Assembly: GCA_017991315.1 (NCBI GenBank)
Contig: JAGOQS010000003.1
Span: 1-64,000 of the forward strand
DNA: 64,000 nt
Direction: 5' to 3'
DNA from: Ferrovibrio sp.
Lineage (GTDB): Bacteria > Pseudomonadota > Alphaproteobacteria > Ferrovibrionales > Ferrovibrionaceae
Below, piece by piece: positions 1 to 14,922 of the stretch. Below the pieces are notes generated by a model. It was not told the origin of the DNA and ran no database searches. It saw nothing but the letters and a program-made list of their open reading frames with translations. Position numbers and translations under genes: made by a program. Within the stretch, counting starts at the first letter, position 1; every line of letters starts with the position of its first letter.

Positions 1-123
1 GACAACGTGACCATGCAGGTCGAGCTGATCGCGCCGATCGCCATGGATGACGGCCTCCGCTTCGCCATCCGCGAAGGCGGCCGTACCGTCGGCGCCGGCG
101 TCGTCGCCAGCATCTCCGCCTAA
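1..123 (+). CDS. tuf: Elongation factor Tu, C-terminal end (partial)
   Basis: The reading frame is open from the window edge and stops with TAA at 121-123. Its 40 residues match the C-terminal strand region of EF-Tu domain 3 ([20 protein letters not shown] followed by the [11 protein letters not shown] segment), which carries aminoacyl-tRNA to the ribosome as a GTP complex. The gene body lies outside the window. The next genes, tRNA-Trp, secE and nusG, follow in the usual alphaproteobacterial order, which supports the call. Confidence 0.95.
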   Translation, partial: DNVTMQVELIAPIAMDDGLRFAIREGGRTVGAGVVASISA

Positions 124-145
124 GCGGCGGAGCGGCTGCGCATGC

Positions 146-222
146 AGGGGTGTAGCTCAATCGGCTAGAGCACCGGTCTCCAAAACCGGGGGTTGGGGGT
201 TCGAGTCCCTCCACCCCTGCCA
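146..222 (+). tRNA. trpT: tRNA-Trp (anticodon CCA)
   Basis: Acceptor arm AGGGGTG (146-152) pairs fully with CACCCCT (212-218). G219 is the discriminator and CCA is encoded at 220-222. The anticodon stem CCGGT/ACCGG encloses the loop CTCCAAA, giving anticodon CCA (Trp). The T-arm carries GGTTCGAGTCC-like sequence. The location between tuf and secE is the classic one for tRNA-Trp in proteobacteria. Confidence 0.96.
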
Positions 223-260
223 GCGCGGCAGAAGATTATTAGAGGTTAGACGTAGCGTTC

Positions 261-458
261 ATGGCGAAGACCAGTCCCATCGAATTCCTGCGGCAGGTGC
301 GCCAGGAGACCGCCAAGGTCACCTGGCCGACCCGCAAGGAAACCCTGATCACCACCGCAATGGTGTTCCTCATGGGTTTGGTCGCGGCCCTGTTTTTCTT
401 CCTGGTCGATATGGTGCTCCGTTCCGGGGTGCAACTCGTCCTGGGTCTTGGAGGCTAA
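261..458 (+). CDS. secE: Preprotein translocase subunit SecE
   Basis: 65 residues, the short single-span form of SecE typical of alphaproteobacteria. It clamps SecY in the inner-membrane SecYEG channel. The sequence shows the amphipathic helix (IEFLRQVRQETAKVTWPTRK, about residues 6-25) with the conserved VTWP-x-R-K-E motif, followed by one transmembrane helix at about 30-58. It starts 38 bases after tRNA-Trp and ends 4 bases before nusG, so the two are co-transcribed. Confidence 0.96.
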   Translation: MAKTSPIEFLRQVRQETAKVTWPTRKETLITTAMVFLMGLVAALFFFLVDMVLRSGVQLVLGLGG

Positions 459-462
459 GGCG

Positions 463-996
463 ATGGCGAAGCGCTGGTACATCGTCCATGTCTATTCGAA
501 TTTCGAAAAGAAGGTTGCCCAGGCGATCCGCGATGCCGCGGCGCAGAAGGGCATGGCCGATCTGATCGAAGAGATCCTGGTGCCGACCGAGGAAGTGGTG
601 GAGATCCGCCGCGGCCAGAAGGTGAATGCCGAACGCAAGTTCTTCCCCGGCTACGTGCTGGCGAAGATGGAAATGACCGACGAGACCTATCACCTCGTCA
701 AGAACACGCCGAAGGTCACCGGCTTCCTGAGTTCGGCCGGCAAGCCGTCGCCGATCACGGAGGCCGAAGCCCAGCGCGTCGCCAACCAGGTCAAGGAAGG
801 CGTCGAGCATCCGAAGCCGTCGGTGGTGTTCGAGGTCGGCGAGCAGGTCCGTGTCGCGGACGGCCCGTTCACCTCCTTCTCCGGCGTGGTGGAAGAAGTG
901 GACGAGGAGCGCGCCCGCCTCAAGGTGGCGGTGTCGATCTTCGGCCGTGCCACCCCGGTTGAGCTGGAATACAGCCAGGTCGAGAAGGCCAGTTAA
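463..996 (+). CDS. nusG: Transcription termination/antitermination protein NusG
   Basis: 177 residues. NusG binds the RNA polymerase clamp and couples transcription with Rho or the ribosome. The N-terminal NGN domain begins with the hallmark KRWYIVHVYSNFEKKV, and the C-terminal KOW domain has the GEQVRVADGPFTSFSGVVEE motif at about residues 125-145. An in-frame ATG five codons upstream (448) overlaps secE; the start at 463 is preferred because it gives the canonical MAKRWYIVH start and has GGAGGC just upstream within the end of secE. Confidence 0.96.
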   Translation: MAKRWYIVHVYSNFEKKVAQAIRDAAAQKGMADLIEEILVPTEEVVEIRRGQKVNAERKFFPGYVLAKMEMTDETYHLVKNTPKVTGFLSSAGKPSPITEAEAQRVANQVKEGVEHPKPSVVFEVGEQVRVADGPFTSFSGVVEEVDEERARLKVAVSIFGRATPVELEYSQVEKAS

Positions 997-1031
997 GGCA
1001 GAGTTCCCTGATTTCCCGGTCAAAAAAGCAT

Positions 1032-1060
1032 TTGACCGGGACCCCGCCGGGGCTTATAAG
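1032..1060 (+). promoter_or_regulatory. Sigma-70 type promoter of the rplKA(JL-rpoBC) operon
   Basis: TTGACC at 1032-1037 and TATAAG at 1055-1060 are separated by exactly 17 bases in the 200-base nusG-rplK gap. Each hexamer differs from consensus by one base. Expected transcription start is near 1067, which leaves a leader of about 130 bases before rplK. The spacer contains the GC-rich inverted repeat ACCCCGCCGGGG. Confidence 0.75.
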
Positions 1061-1196
1061 CGCCGGCTTCCGGGGTGGTAAACCCCGGTTTCGTCGTGTG
1101 GGAGGCGGTTTGGGCCTAAATTCGCCGGGCCTGTGACCGCCGCACCGCGCAGTCTCCAACGGGAGCAAGTCTCCCATGTGAGCCAAGGAGTTAGAG

Positions 1197-1628
1197 ATGG
1201 CGAAGAAGATTGACGGCTATATCAAGCTGCAGGTTCCGGCCGGCAAGGCCAACCCGTCGCCGCCGATTGGTCCGGCTCTGGGCCAGCGCGGCGTCAACAT
1301 CATGGAATTCTGCAAGGCGTTCAACGCGCAGACCAAGGAACTGGAACCGGAAATGCCGATCCCGGTGGTCATCACCGTGTATTCGGACCGCTCCTTCACC
1401 TTCATCACCAAGACCCCGCCGGTGACCTACTTCCTCAAGAAGGCTGCCAAGATCAAGTCGGGCGCCAAGGTGACCGGCCGCGAGAAGGTCGGTTCGGTGA
1501 CCATGGATCAGGTGCGCGAGATCGCCAAGGCCAAGATGAAGGACCTCAACGCCCACGACATCGAAGCGGCTTCGCAGATGATCATTGGCTCGGCCCGTTC
1601 GATGGGCCTGGAAGTCACGGGCGCGTAA
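1197..1628 (+). CDS. rplK: 50S ribosomal protein L11
   Basis: 143 residues, the family's normal length. L11 binds 23S rRNA in the GTPase-associated centre with L10-L12 and is needed for the RelA stringent response. The N-terminal domain has [20 protein letters not shown] with the conserved proline pairs. The C-terminal RNA-binding domain contains the [16 protein letters not shown] region. AAGGAG lies at about 1186-1191, 5 bases before the ATG. rplA follows 14 bases later. Confidence 0.97.
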   Translation: MAKKIDGYIKLQVPAGKANPSPPIGPALGQRGVNIMEFCKAFNAQTKELEPEMPIPVVITVYSDRSFTFITKTPPVTYFLKKAAKIKSGAKVTGREKVGSVTMDQVREIAKAKMKDLNAHDIEAASQMIIGSARSMGLEVTGA

Positions 1629-1642
1629 GGGGGACTTGAAAC

Positions 1643-2356
1643 ATGTCTAAGGGCAAGCGCTACACCGCCATTTCCAAGACCGTCGATCCGGAAACCCGCT
1701 ACGACCTGAACCAGGCCGTCAAGCTGGTGAAGGCCGCCGCCAAGGCGAAGTTCGACGAGACCATCGAGATCGCGATGAATCTCGGTGTCGATCCGCGTCA
1801 CGCCGACCAGATGGTCCGTGGCGTCGTCACCATGCCGTCGGGCACCGGCAAGACCGTGCGCGTCGCGGTTTTCGCCAAGGGTCCGAAGGCTGAGGAAGCC
1901 AAGAAGGCCGGTGCCGATCTGGTTGGCGCCGATGATCTCGCCGAGATCATCAACGGCGGCAAGATCGAGTTCGACCGCTGCATCGCCACCCCGGATATGA
2001 TGGCCGTGGTCGGCCGTCTCGGTAAGGTGCTGGGCCCGCGCGGCCTGATGCCGAACCCGAAGCTCGGCTCGGTGACCATGGACGTTGCCGGCGCCGTCAA
2101 GGCGGCGAAGGGCGGCCAGGTTGAGTTCCGCGTCGAGAAGGCTGGTCTGATCCATGCCGGTATCGCCAAGGCTTCCTTCACCGAGGAGCAGATCCTGGTG
2201 AACGTGAAGGCTTTCATCGATGCCGTTATGAAGGCCAAGCCGACCGGCGTGAAGGGCCATTACGTGAAGAAGGTGGCGCTCAGCTCGACCATGGGTCCGG
2301 GCGTGCGCATCGAGCTTTCCAGTGCCATTGGCGGCGACACCGCCAAGGCTGCTTAA
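1643..2356 (+). CDS. rplA: 50S ribosomal protein L1
   Basis: 237 residues, close to the bacterial norm. L1 forms the mobile stalk that helps release E-site tRNA, and in many bacteria it represses its own operon. The sequence shows the typical [20 protein letters not shown] start, the conserved [19 protein letters not shown] motif at about residues 126-145, and the C-terminal half of the split domain I. It lies 14 bases after rplK and is followed by a GC-rich hairpin. Confidence 0.97.
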   Translation: MSKGKRYTAISKTVDPETRYDLNQAVKLVKAAAKAKFDETIEIAMNLGVDPRHADQMVRGVVTMPSGTGKTVRVAVFAKGPKAEEAKKAGADLVGADDLAEIINGGKIEFDRCIATPDMMAVVGRLGKVLGPRGLMPNPKLGSVTMDVAGAVKAAKGGQVEFRVEKAGLIHAGIAKASFTEEQILVNVKAFIDAVMKAKPTGVKGHYVKKVALSSTMGPGVRIELSSAIGGDTAKAA

Positions 2357-2370
2357 GCAGTATTGAGTTT

Positions 2371-2396
2371 CCCCCGCCGGTTCGCCCCGGCGGGGG
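2371..2396 (+). terminator. GC-rich hairpin after rplA (attenuator or partial terminator)
   Basis: A perfect 10-bp stem, CCCCCGCCGG (2371-2380) with CCGGCGGGGG (2387-2396), encloses a 6-base loop 15 bases after the rplA stop. It is followed by CTTCATCC, not a T-run, so it is more likely a partial terminator, processing site or mRNA-stabilising hairpin than a full stop before rplJ. Confidence 0.55.
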
Positions 2397-2425
2397 CTTC
2401 ATCCAAGCTTCGGCGCGGATGAAAT

Positions 2426-2654
2426 CCTGTCCGAGACTGCAGGTATCCGATGGGCTCCGGCCCAACGATATAATGGTTAGTCCACCTGCATAGACAGTGA
2501 TTAGGAACTTCCCGGCGGCCTAGGCCGCTTTGAAGGTTCGAGTCCTGGGACAGGCGAACCGGACGTATGGTTCGCCGTTTGACGTTCAGTCAGGCGTCGG
2601 CCGTGCGTTCAAGTGCAACAGGGTCGGAATGATCCGACCCGCGTTGAGGAGACG
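2426..2654 (+). promoter_or_regulatory. L10-type autoregulatory mRNA leader before rplJ
   Basis: The 302-base rplA-rplJ gap is highly structured. CCTGTCC (2426-2432) pairs with GGACAGG (2548-2554) and closes a domain containing TGCAGGT/ACCTGCA (2438-2444 with 2484-2490) and GCGGCC/GGCCGC (2515-2528). A following hairpin, GGCGAACC/GGTTCGCC (2553-2576), overlaps the closing helix by two bases, so the two are partly exclusive. This position and architecture match the known L10(L12)4-binding leader that represses rplJL. The Rfam family assignment is inferred, not computed. Confidence 0.7.
2621..2640 (+). promoter_or_regulatory. Hairpin just upstream of the rplJ start
   Basis: Perfect 8-bp stem GGGTCGGA/TCCGACCC with loop ATGA, ending 18 bases before the rplJ GTG and 6 bases before the GAGGAG ribosome site. 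It may help expose or hide the ribosome site as part of L10 autoregulation. The ATG in its loop is in frame with rplJ but has no ribosome site. Confidence 0.5.
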
Positions 2655-2658
2655 AGCA

Positions 2659-3168
2659 GTGGACCGTTCTCAAAAGAAGGAACAGGTAAGCACGCTCAAC
2701 CAGGTGTTCGCGGACGCCAAGGTTGTTGTCGTCACTCAGAATAACGGTCTGACCGTGGCTCAGGTGACTGAGCTGCGCCGCCAGATGCGTGAAGCTGGGG
2801 CCAGTTTCAAAGTTGCGAAGAACCGGCTTGTCTGCCTCGCCCTCGAGGGCACGCCCTATACCCCGCTGAACAAGTTGTTCAAGGGGCCGACCGGCATTGC
2901 GTTTGCCAATGATCCGGTCGCGGCCGCCAAGGTCGCCGTGGAATTCGCCAAAAAGAACGACAAGTTCGTTGTTGTTGGCGGCGCCATGGGCGAAACCGTT
3001 CTGGATGCCGAAGGCGTGAAGACTCTGGCCAGCCTGCCGTCGCTCGATGAGCTGCGTGGCAAGCTGATCGGCCTGATCCAGGCTCCCGCCACCAAGGTGG
3101 CAGGCGTGGTCCAGGCGCCGGCGTCGCAGCTTGCGCGCGTGCTGCAGGCTTTTGCCTCGAAGGAGTGA
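2659..3168 (+). CDS. rplJ: 50S ribosomal protein L10
   Basis: 169 residues, normal for L10, which anchors the L7/L12 stalk. The GTG at 2659 ([10 protein letters not shown]) is chosen as start because GAGGAGACGAGCA lies directly upstream and the protein then aligns with family length; the longer open frame upstream runs through the structured leader. Visible features are the N-terminal rRNA-binding domain with [20 protein letters not shown] and a C-terminal helix rich in Ala/Gln ([20 protein letters not shown]) that binds L12 dimers. Confidence 0.95.
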   Translation: MDRSQKKEQVSTLNQVFADAKVVVVTQNNGLTVAQVTELRRQMREAGASFKVAKNRLVCLALEGTPYTPLNKLFKGPTGIAFANDPVAAAKVAVEFAKKNDKFVVVGGAMGETVLDAEGVKTLASLPSLDELRGKLIGLIQAPATKVAGVVQAPASQLARVLQAFASKE

Positions 3169-3230
3169 GGTGGCACTAGCCACACACCGACACACAGTAC
3201 CCAGAGATATCGAACCTACAGGAGACTAAA

Positions 3231-3608
3231 ATGGCTGATTTGAACAAGATCGTTGACGAGCTTTCCGCTCTCACCGTGATCGAGGCCGCTGAGCTGGCCA
3301 AGCTGCTGGAAGAGAAGTGGGGCGTTTCCGCCGCCGCTCCGGTGGCCGTTGCCGCTGCTGGCGGCGCCGGCGCTGCTGCTCCGGCCGCTGAAGAGAAGAC
3401 CGAGTTCAACGTGATCCTCGCTGACGCGGGCGCCAACAAGATCAACGTGATCAAGGAAGTGCGCGCGATCACCGGTCTCGGCCTGAAGGAAGCCAAGGAC
3501 CTCGTCGAAGGCGCTCCGAAGGCTGTCAAGGAAGGCGTGAACAAGGACGAAGCCGCCAAGCTGAAGGCTCAGCTGGAAGGCGCCGGCGCCAAGGTCGAAG
3601 TCAAGTAA
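3231..3608 (+). CDS. rplL: 50S ribosomal protein L7/L12
   Basis: 125 residues. The stalk protein recruits translation factors. It has an N-terminal dimerisation domain (residues 1-35, [20 protein letters not shown]), an Ala/Gly-rich hinge (about 38-58) and a C-terminal factor-binding domain with [20 protein letters not shown] and the VEGAPK loop. Strong ribosome site AGGAGAC at 3220-3226. It is 62 bases after rplJ and usually translated in excess of it. Confidence 0.97.
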   Translation: MADLNKIVDELSALTVIEAAELAKLLEEKWGVSAAAPVAVAAAGGAGAAAPAAEEKTEFNVILADAGANKINVIKEVRAITGLGLKEAKDLVEGAPKAVKEGVNKDEAAKLKAQLEGAGAKVEVK

Positions 3609-3622
3609 TACGCTTAAGCGGC

Positions 3623-3649
3623 GGGAAGGGGCTGGCATGGCCCCTTCCC
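3623..3649 (+). terminator. Hairpin between rplL and rpoB (attenuator)
   Basis: Perfect 10-bp stem GGGAAGGGGC (3623-3632) with GCCCCTTCCC (3640-3649), 7-base loop, 14 bases after the rplL stop. There is no T-run. The same place in other proteobacteria holds a partial terminator that lowers rpoBC transcription relative to ribosomal protein genes, which is the inferred role here. The rest of the 243-base gap to rpoB shows no other clear element. Confidence 0.6.
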
Positions 3650-3851
3650 AAAGCCGCCGGTATCCGCTTCATGCTCCGGCCATCGCGGGTTTTCGATGGG
3701 ACAACAGCGGTTTCGGAACTTGGGCGCGGCGATCGCCCGGCGGGATCATGGGCCCGTAAAATTCATCGCTTTCCGAAACCGTCCAGCGGCCTTTCCGTGC
3801 ACCGTTCCCCCGGGCAATGGAAAGTGTCGCTTTCGCCATTTGGGATATGAC

Positions 3852-7964
<4,113 letters not shown>

Positions 7965-7985
7965 TCCAGCGCCACAGGAGATTGA

Positions 7986-12311
<4,326 letters not shown>

Positions 12312-12335
12312 GCCTCTGGTTCATACCGGAAAGAG

Positions 12336-12366
12336 AAGGGCGGATCGAAAGGTCCGCCTTTTTTTG
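12336..12366 (+). terminator. Rho-independent terminator of the rpoBC operon
   Basis: GGCGGA (12339-12344) pairs with TCCGCC (12353-12358) around an 8-base loop, followed by an uninterrupted run of eight or more T. It starts 25 bases after the rpoC stop. A classic intrinsic terminator on the + strand. Confidence 0.9.
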
Positions 12367-12409
12367 TCCATTTCTTAAGGGCATTATGCGGCAAACACAG
12401 GAAACTGAA

Positions 12410-12847
12410 ATGCTCCATTTTTTCCTTGTTCTGGTGTTATTGGCGGCAAGCATACAGCCATCATTCGCCTGTTCGCGTGATCCCAGTCAGCCTGAGCCGA
12501 CGGACGAGGATTTTTTCCGGCAGGCATCAGCCGTATTTCTCGGGCGCATATACAAAACTGAAGAATCGACAGAGACGTTTGATGGACGAGTAGAGCCGAT
12601 GGTGATCGGTACTTTTCGTCTGATTGAAGTTTTCAAAGGACAGCCACCGACCGATAACACAGTCCGTGATCCGATTCCGGGGCCTGGAAATTGTGGTTTG
12701 ATGCTGCAGGCAGGTGTCGATTATTTATTCTTTCTGCACAGTGAAATGCGTAATTATGTTCCATGGCCGAATGGCTCACGCGGATTCTTCAATACCAATG
12801 CACGCGATGCAAAGCAGTTGTTCGATAAATTACGCGCGCTTAAATAA
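12410..12847 (+). CDS. Secreted NTR/TIMP-like domain protein, function unknown
   Basis: 145 residues. AGGAAA at 12400-12405 selects the ATG at 12410 over one at 12386. A signal peptide of about 20 residues (MLHFFLVLVLLAASIQPSFA) is followed immediately by Cys21 (ACSRD). The pattern ACS-x(n)-AVFLGRIYK-x(n)-FRLIEVFKG-x(n)-GNCG-x(n)-AGVDYLFFL resembles bacterial NTR/TIMP-like proteins, in which the first mature Cys forms a disulfide with a later Cys (here Cys95). A lipoprotein is possible but the lipobox (SFAC) is poor. The gene is noticeably more AT-rich than its neighbours and stands alone between the rpoC terminator and a convergent gene. Its family assignment is by eye and its function is unknown. 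Confidence 0.6.
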   Translation: MLHFFLVLVLLAASIQPSFACSRDPSQPEPTDEDFFRQASAVFLGRIYKTEESTETFDGRVEPMVIGTFRLIEVFKGQPPTDNTVRDPIPGPGNCGLMLQAGVDYLFFLHSEMRNYVPWPNGSRGFFNTNARDAKQLFDKLRALK

Positions 12848-12852
12848 TCACT

Positions 12853-13296
12853 TTAGCCATAGCCAAATCCCACGGCGCCGCAGAGGAACATGTTGATGCT
12901 GGTGCCATCGGCGGAGAGCGGCATGATCAGTCGCTCGTATTCGAGATGCCGACCGCTCAGCTTGGTGAATTTCCATTGCCGCGCCACGGGCTGCCTGGTC
13001 TCGATGCAGGTGGCGTATTCGCCGATATAGGCGGCGGTGATGTGGTCGAGGTCGATCTCGTCCATGAACAAGCCGATCAGCTTGTCGCCATAGATTTCGC
13101 GGAAGGCCTCGCCGACCAGGCGGTAGCGCAGCCGTTCTTCCACGCGCTCCATGATGAACACCCAGGGCAGGATGTCGCGGATTTCCTCCGGCGCGATATC
13201 GGCGCGGGCCGGGAAGGGGCGTTCGCGCTTTTTCAGCAGCCAATAATCATGCAGCCGGCGGAGCCGCGCGTCCACGATGGATATTCCGGTTGCCAT
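12853..13296 (-). CDS. PAS_5 family single-domain protein
   Basis: 147 residues, almost entirely one PAS-like domain. The core pattern (LHDYWLLKKRERPFPARADI ... EIRDILPWVFIME ... LRYRLVGEAFREIYGDKLIG) matches the PAS_5 family, widespread as stand-alone proteins in alphaproteobacteria and of unknown ligand. No output domain is visible. Start at 13296 is chosen because GGGGGA lies 6 bases upstream; an ATG one codon earlier is the alternative. Convergent with the NTR-like gene, with 5 bases between stops. Confidence 0.75.
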   Translation of the reverse strand: MATGISIVDARLRRLHDYWLLKKRERPFPARADIAPEEIRDILPWVFIMERVEERLRYRLVGEAFREIYGDKLIGLFMDEIDLDHITAAYIGEYATCIETRQPVARQWKFTKLSGRHLEYERLIMPLSADGTSINMFLCGAVGFGYG

Positions 13297-13385
13297 CATG
13301 CTTCCCCCGTATCTGTAATGGAGGAATTCTCGGAAACACGGCTGGCCTTGTAAAGCAGTCATTCGCCCGCCGGGGTGATGCAGAC

Positions 13386-13790
13386 TTACGGCGTGATCAA
13401 TTCCAGCGTCGGGAAATAACTTTTGAACCGGCCCTTGTCGCGGCTGAGCAAGGGCAGTCCGACTACTGCGGCATGGGCGCCGATGAAGAAGTCGGGCAGC
13501 ACGCCGCCCTTGCCGCCGCGCTTGCGAAAACTGCGGAAGGCCTTACCGGCAAGAAACAGGGCGGCGGATGGTATCTCCACGCTATCTATGCGCATCAGAT
13601 CCAGCGTCTCGTCCAGGTCTTCGATCCGCTCGAAGCCGATGGAGAACTCGGCATAGATCACCGGGTTGATCAGCAGCCGGTGGGTCAGCGACCAGCGTTC
13701 CAACTGCTGCTGCGACCAGTCCGCCCAGCGCGGATCATCGGTGGTGAGATCAAGCAGCAGGTTGGTATCGACCAGGATTGCATCGGCCAT
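13386..13790 (-). CDS. vapC: VapC-type PIN domain ribonuclease toxin
   Basis: 134 residues. PIN-domain toxins are Mg-dependent RNases. The expected acidic residues are visible: Asp8 (LVDTN), Glu48 (YAEF), Asp100 (LPDFFIGAHA) and Asp118 (SRDKGRF). It lies 2 bases after the AbrB-like antitoxin gene, on the same strand, so the two form an operon. It matches the subgroup whose antitoxins are AbrB/SpoVT-like. The active-site set is complete, so the toxin is probably functional. Confidence 0.9.
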   Translation of the reverse strand: MADAILVDTNLLLDLTTDDPRWADWSQQQLERWSLTHRLLINPVIYAEFSIGFERIEDLDETLDLMRIDSVEIPSAALFLAGKAFRSFRKRGGKGGVLPDFFIGAHAAVVGLPLLSRDKGRFKSYFPTLELITP

Positions 13791-13792
13791 GA

Positions 13793-14032
13793 TCAGCCGC
13801 CGCGCGTCAGTGCCATGATCTCGTCGGTGCTGAGGCCCTGTTTCAGCTTGCCGCGCAGCTTGGCGAAGGGAGAGGCGGCGGGCGCTGCCTTGCGGCCACT
13901 GACGCGCTGTACCACCACCTCACCATCGGCGCGCAATTCAAAGCTGACTGCCATGCCGGGGCGTAAGCCAAGATGCTCGCGTACCCGCTTCGGGATCGTT
14001 ACCTGACCTTTGCTGGTGAGCGCATGGGACAT
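13793..14032 (-). CDS. vapB: AbrB/SpoVT-family antitoxin (VapB)
   Basis: 79 residues. N-terminal swapped-hairpin DNA-binding domain with the diagnostic TSKGQVTIPKRVREHLGLRPG motif (residues 6-26 in two halves), followed by a C-terminal region (FAKLRGKLKQGLSTDEIMAL) that should wrap the toxin. The start at 14032 is set by GGAGG 6 bases upstream; an ATG 22 codons further up would run through the putative operator. It neutralises VapC and probably represses its own promoter. Confidence 0.88.
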   Translation of the reverse strand: MSHALTSKGQVTIPKRVREHLGLRPGMAVSFELRADGEVVVQRVSGRKAAPAASPFAKLRGKLKQGLSTDEIMALTRGG

Positions 14033-14045
14033 GGTTGCCTCCAAA

Positions 14046-14075
14046 AGTAATACTTGAATTATGTAGGTAATACTA
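14046..14075 (-). promoter_or_regulatory. Candidate vapBC operator: duplicated GTAATACT boxes
   Basis: GTAATACT occurs at 14047-14054 and 14067-14074, with starts exactly 20 bases apart (two helical turns). Each copy is an odd palindrome (AGTA-A-TACT; GTA-A-TAC). They lie immediately upstream of vapB, as expected for cooperative binding by a dimeric AbrB-type antitoxin. On the minus strand CATAAT between them could be a -10 element. The role as operator is inferred. Confidence 0.5.
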
Positions 14076-14145
14076 CGTCGGGGCTCAGCCTCTGACAAGT
14101 CAGCCTGTGTTCTTATTTTGTATTGATCATGCTATCCTGCGAATC

Positions 14146-14922
14146 ATGGAATGGAGCGACGATGCGGTAGTGCTGAGCGTCCGCCATCATGGCGAGAATG
14201 CCCGTATCGTCACATTGCTGGCGGAGAACCAGGGCCGCCATGCCGGGCTGCTGCGCGGCAGCGGCGGCAGCAAAGGTGGGGCGTTGCAGCCCGGGCAGGT
14301 GGTGCATGCCACCTGGCGGGCCAGGCTGGCCGAGCATCTCGGGCATTTCAGCCTGGAGCCGCTGTCCCATCCCGCCGCCCTGATGCTGGACGATGCCGCC
14401 CGGCTGGCCGGCCTCAATGCCGCGCTGGGGCTGGTGGAGGCGACCTTGCCCGAACGCGAGCCGCATCCGGCCTTGTTCGCCGCCACCAGGCTGCTGCTGG
14501 AAACCATGGCCGAGATGCCCGACCCGGCGGATTGGGGCGCGCTCTATGTGCGCTGGGAATTGGGCCTGCTGGCAGAAATGGGCTATGGCCTGGACCTGGA
14601 AAGCTGTGCCGCCACCGGGTCGCGGCAGCGGCTGACCCATGTTTCGCCGCGCTCCGGCCGAGCGGTTTCGGCCGAGGCCGCCGAGCCCTATGCCGGGCGG
14701 CTGCTGGCTTTGCCGGCCTTCCTGGTGCCGGGCAGGGGGGCGCCGCCCGCCAACCACCCCGGAACCGATGTGCTGGCTGGCCTGGGCCTGACTGGGTATT
14801 TCCTGGAAAAACGGTTGTTTGCCGTGCTGCATGGCCCGGTTCCCGCCGCCCGCCCACGACTGCTAGAGGCTATCACCAAGGCCCTAGCTATATCTGGTGA
14901 TTTCGATATAACCGCGCCATGA
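14146..14922 (+). CDS. recO: DNA repair protein RecO
   Basis: 258 residues. RecO works with RecF and RecR to load RecA onto gapped DNA and anneals SSB-coated strands. The N-terminal OB fold begins [25 protein letters not shown], followed by the GxxxGR-like GRHAGLLRG loop and an all-helical C-terminal domain ([26 protein letters not shown]). The ATG at 14146 is preferred to one 13 codons upstream because it matches the family N-terminus. It overlaps parC by 4 bases (ATGA). Confidence 0.92.
   Translation: MEWSDDAVVLSVRHHGENARIVTLLAENQGRHAGLLRGSGGSKGGALQPGQVVHATWRARLAEHLGHFSLEPLSHPAALMLDDAARLAGLNAALGLVEATLPEREPHPALFAATRLLLETMAEMPDPADWGALYVRWELGLLAEMGYGLDLESCAATGSRQRLTHVSPRSGRAVSAEAAEPYAGRLLALPAFLVPGRGAPPANHPGTDVLAGLGLTGYFLEKRLFAVLHGPVPAARPRLLEAITKALAISGDFDITAP

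Noticed and set aside
2465..2552. tRNA-like patches (AATGGTTAG and GGTTCGAGTCC) before rplJ
   Set aside because: They resemble D- and T-arm sequences, but no acceptor stem or anticodon arm can be closed around them. The pairing fits an L10 leader better.
2530..2658. Extended rplJ start at 2530 or an ATG at 2629
   Set aside because: Both would place structured leader sequence inside the protein. The GTG at 2659 has a good ribosome site and gives the normal L10 length.
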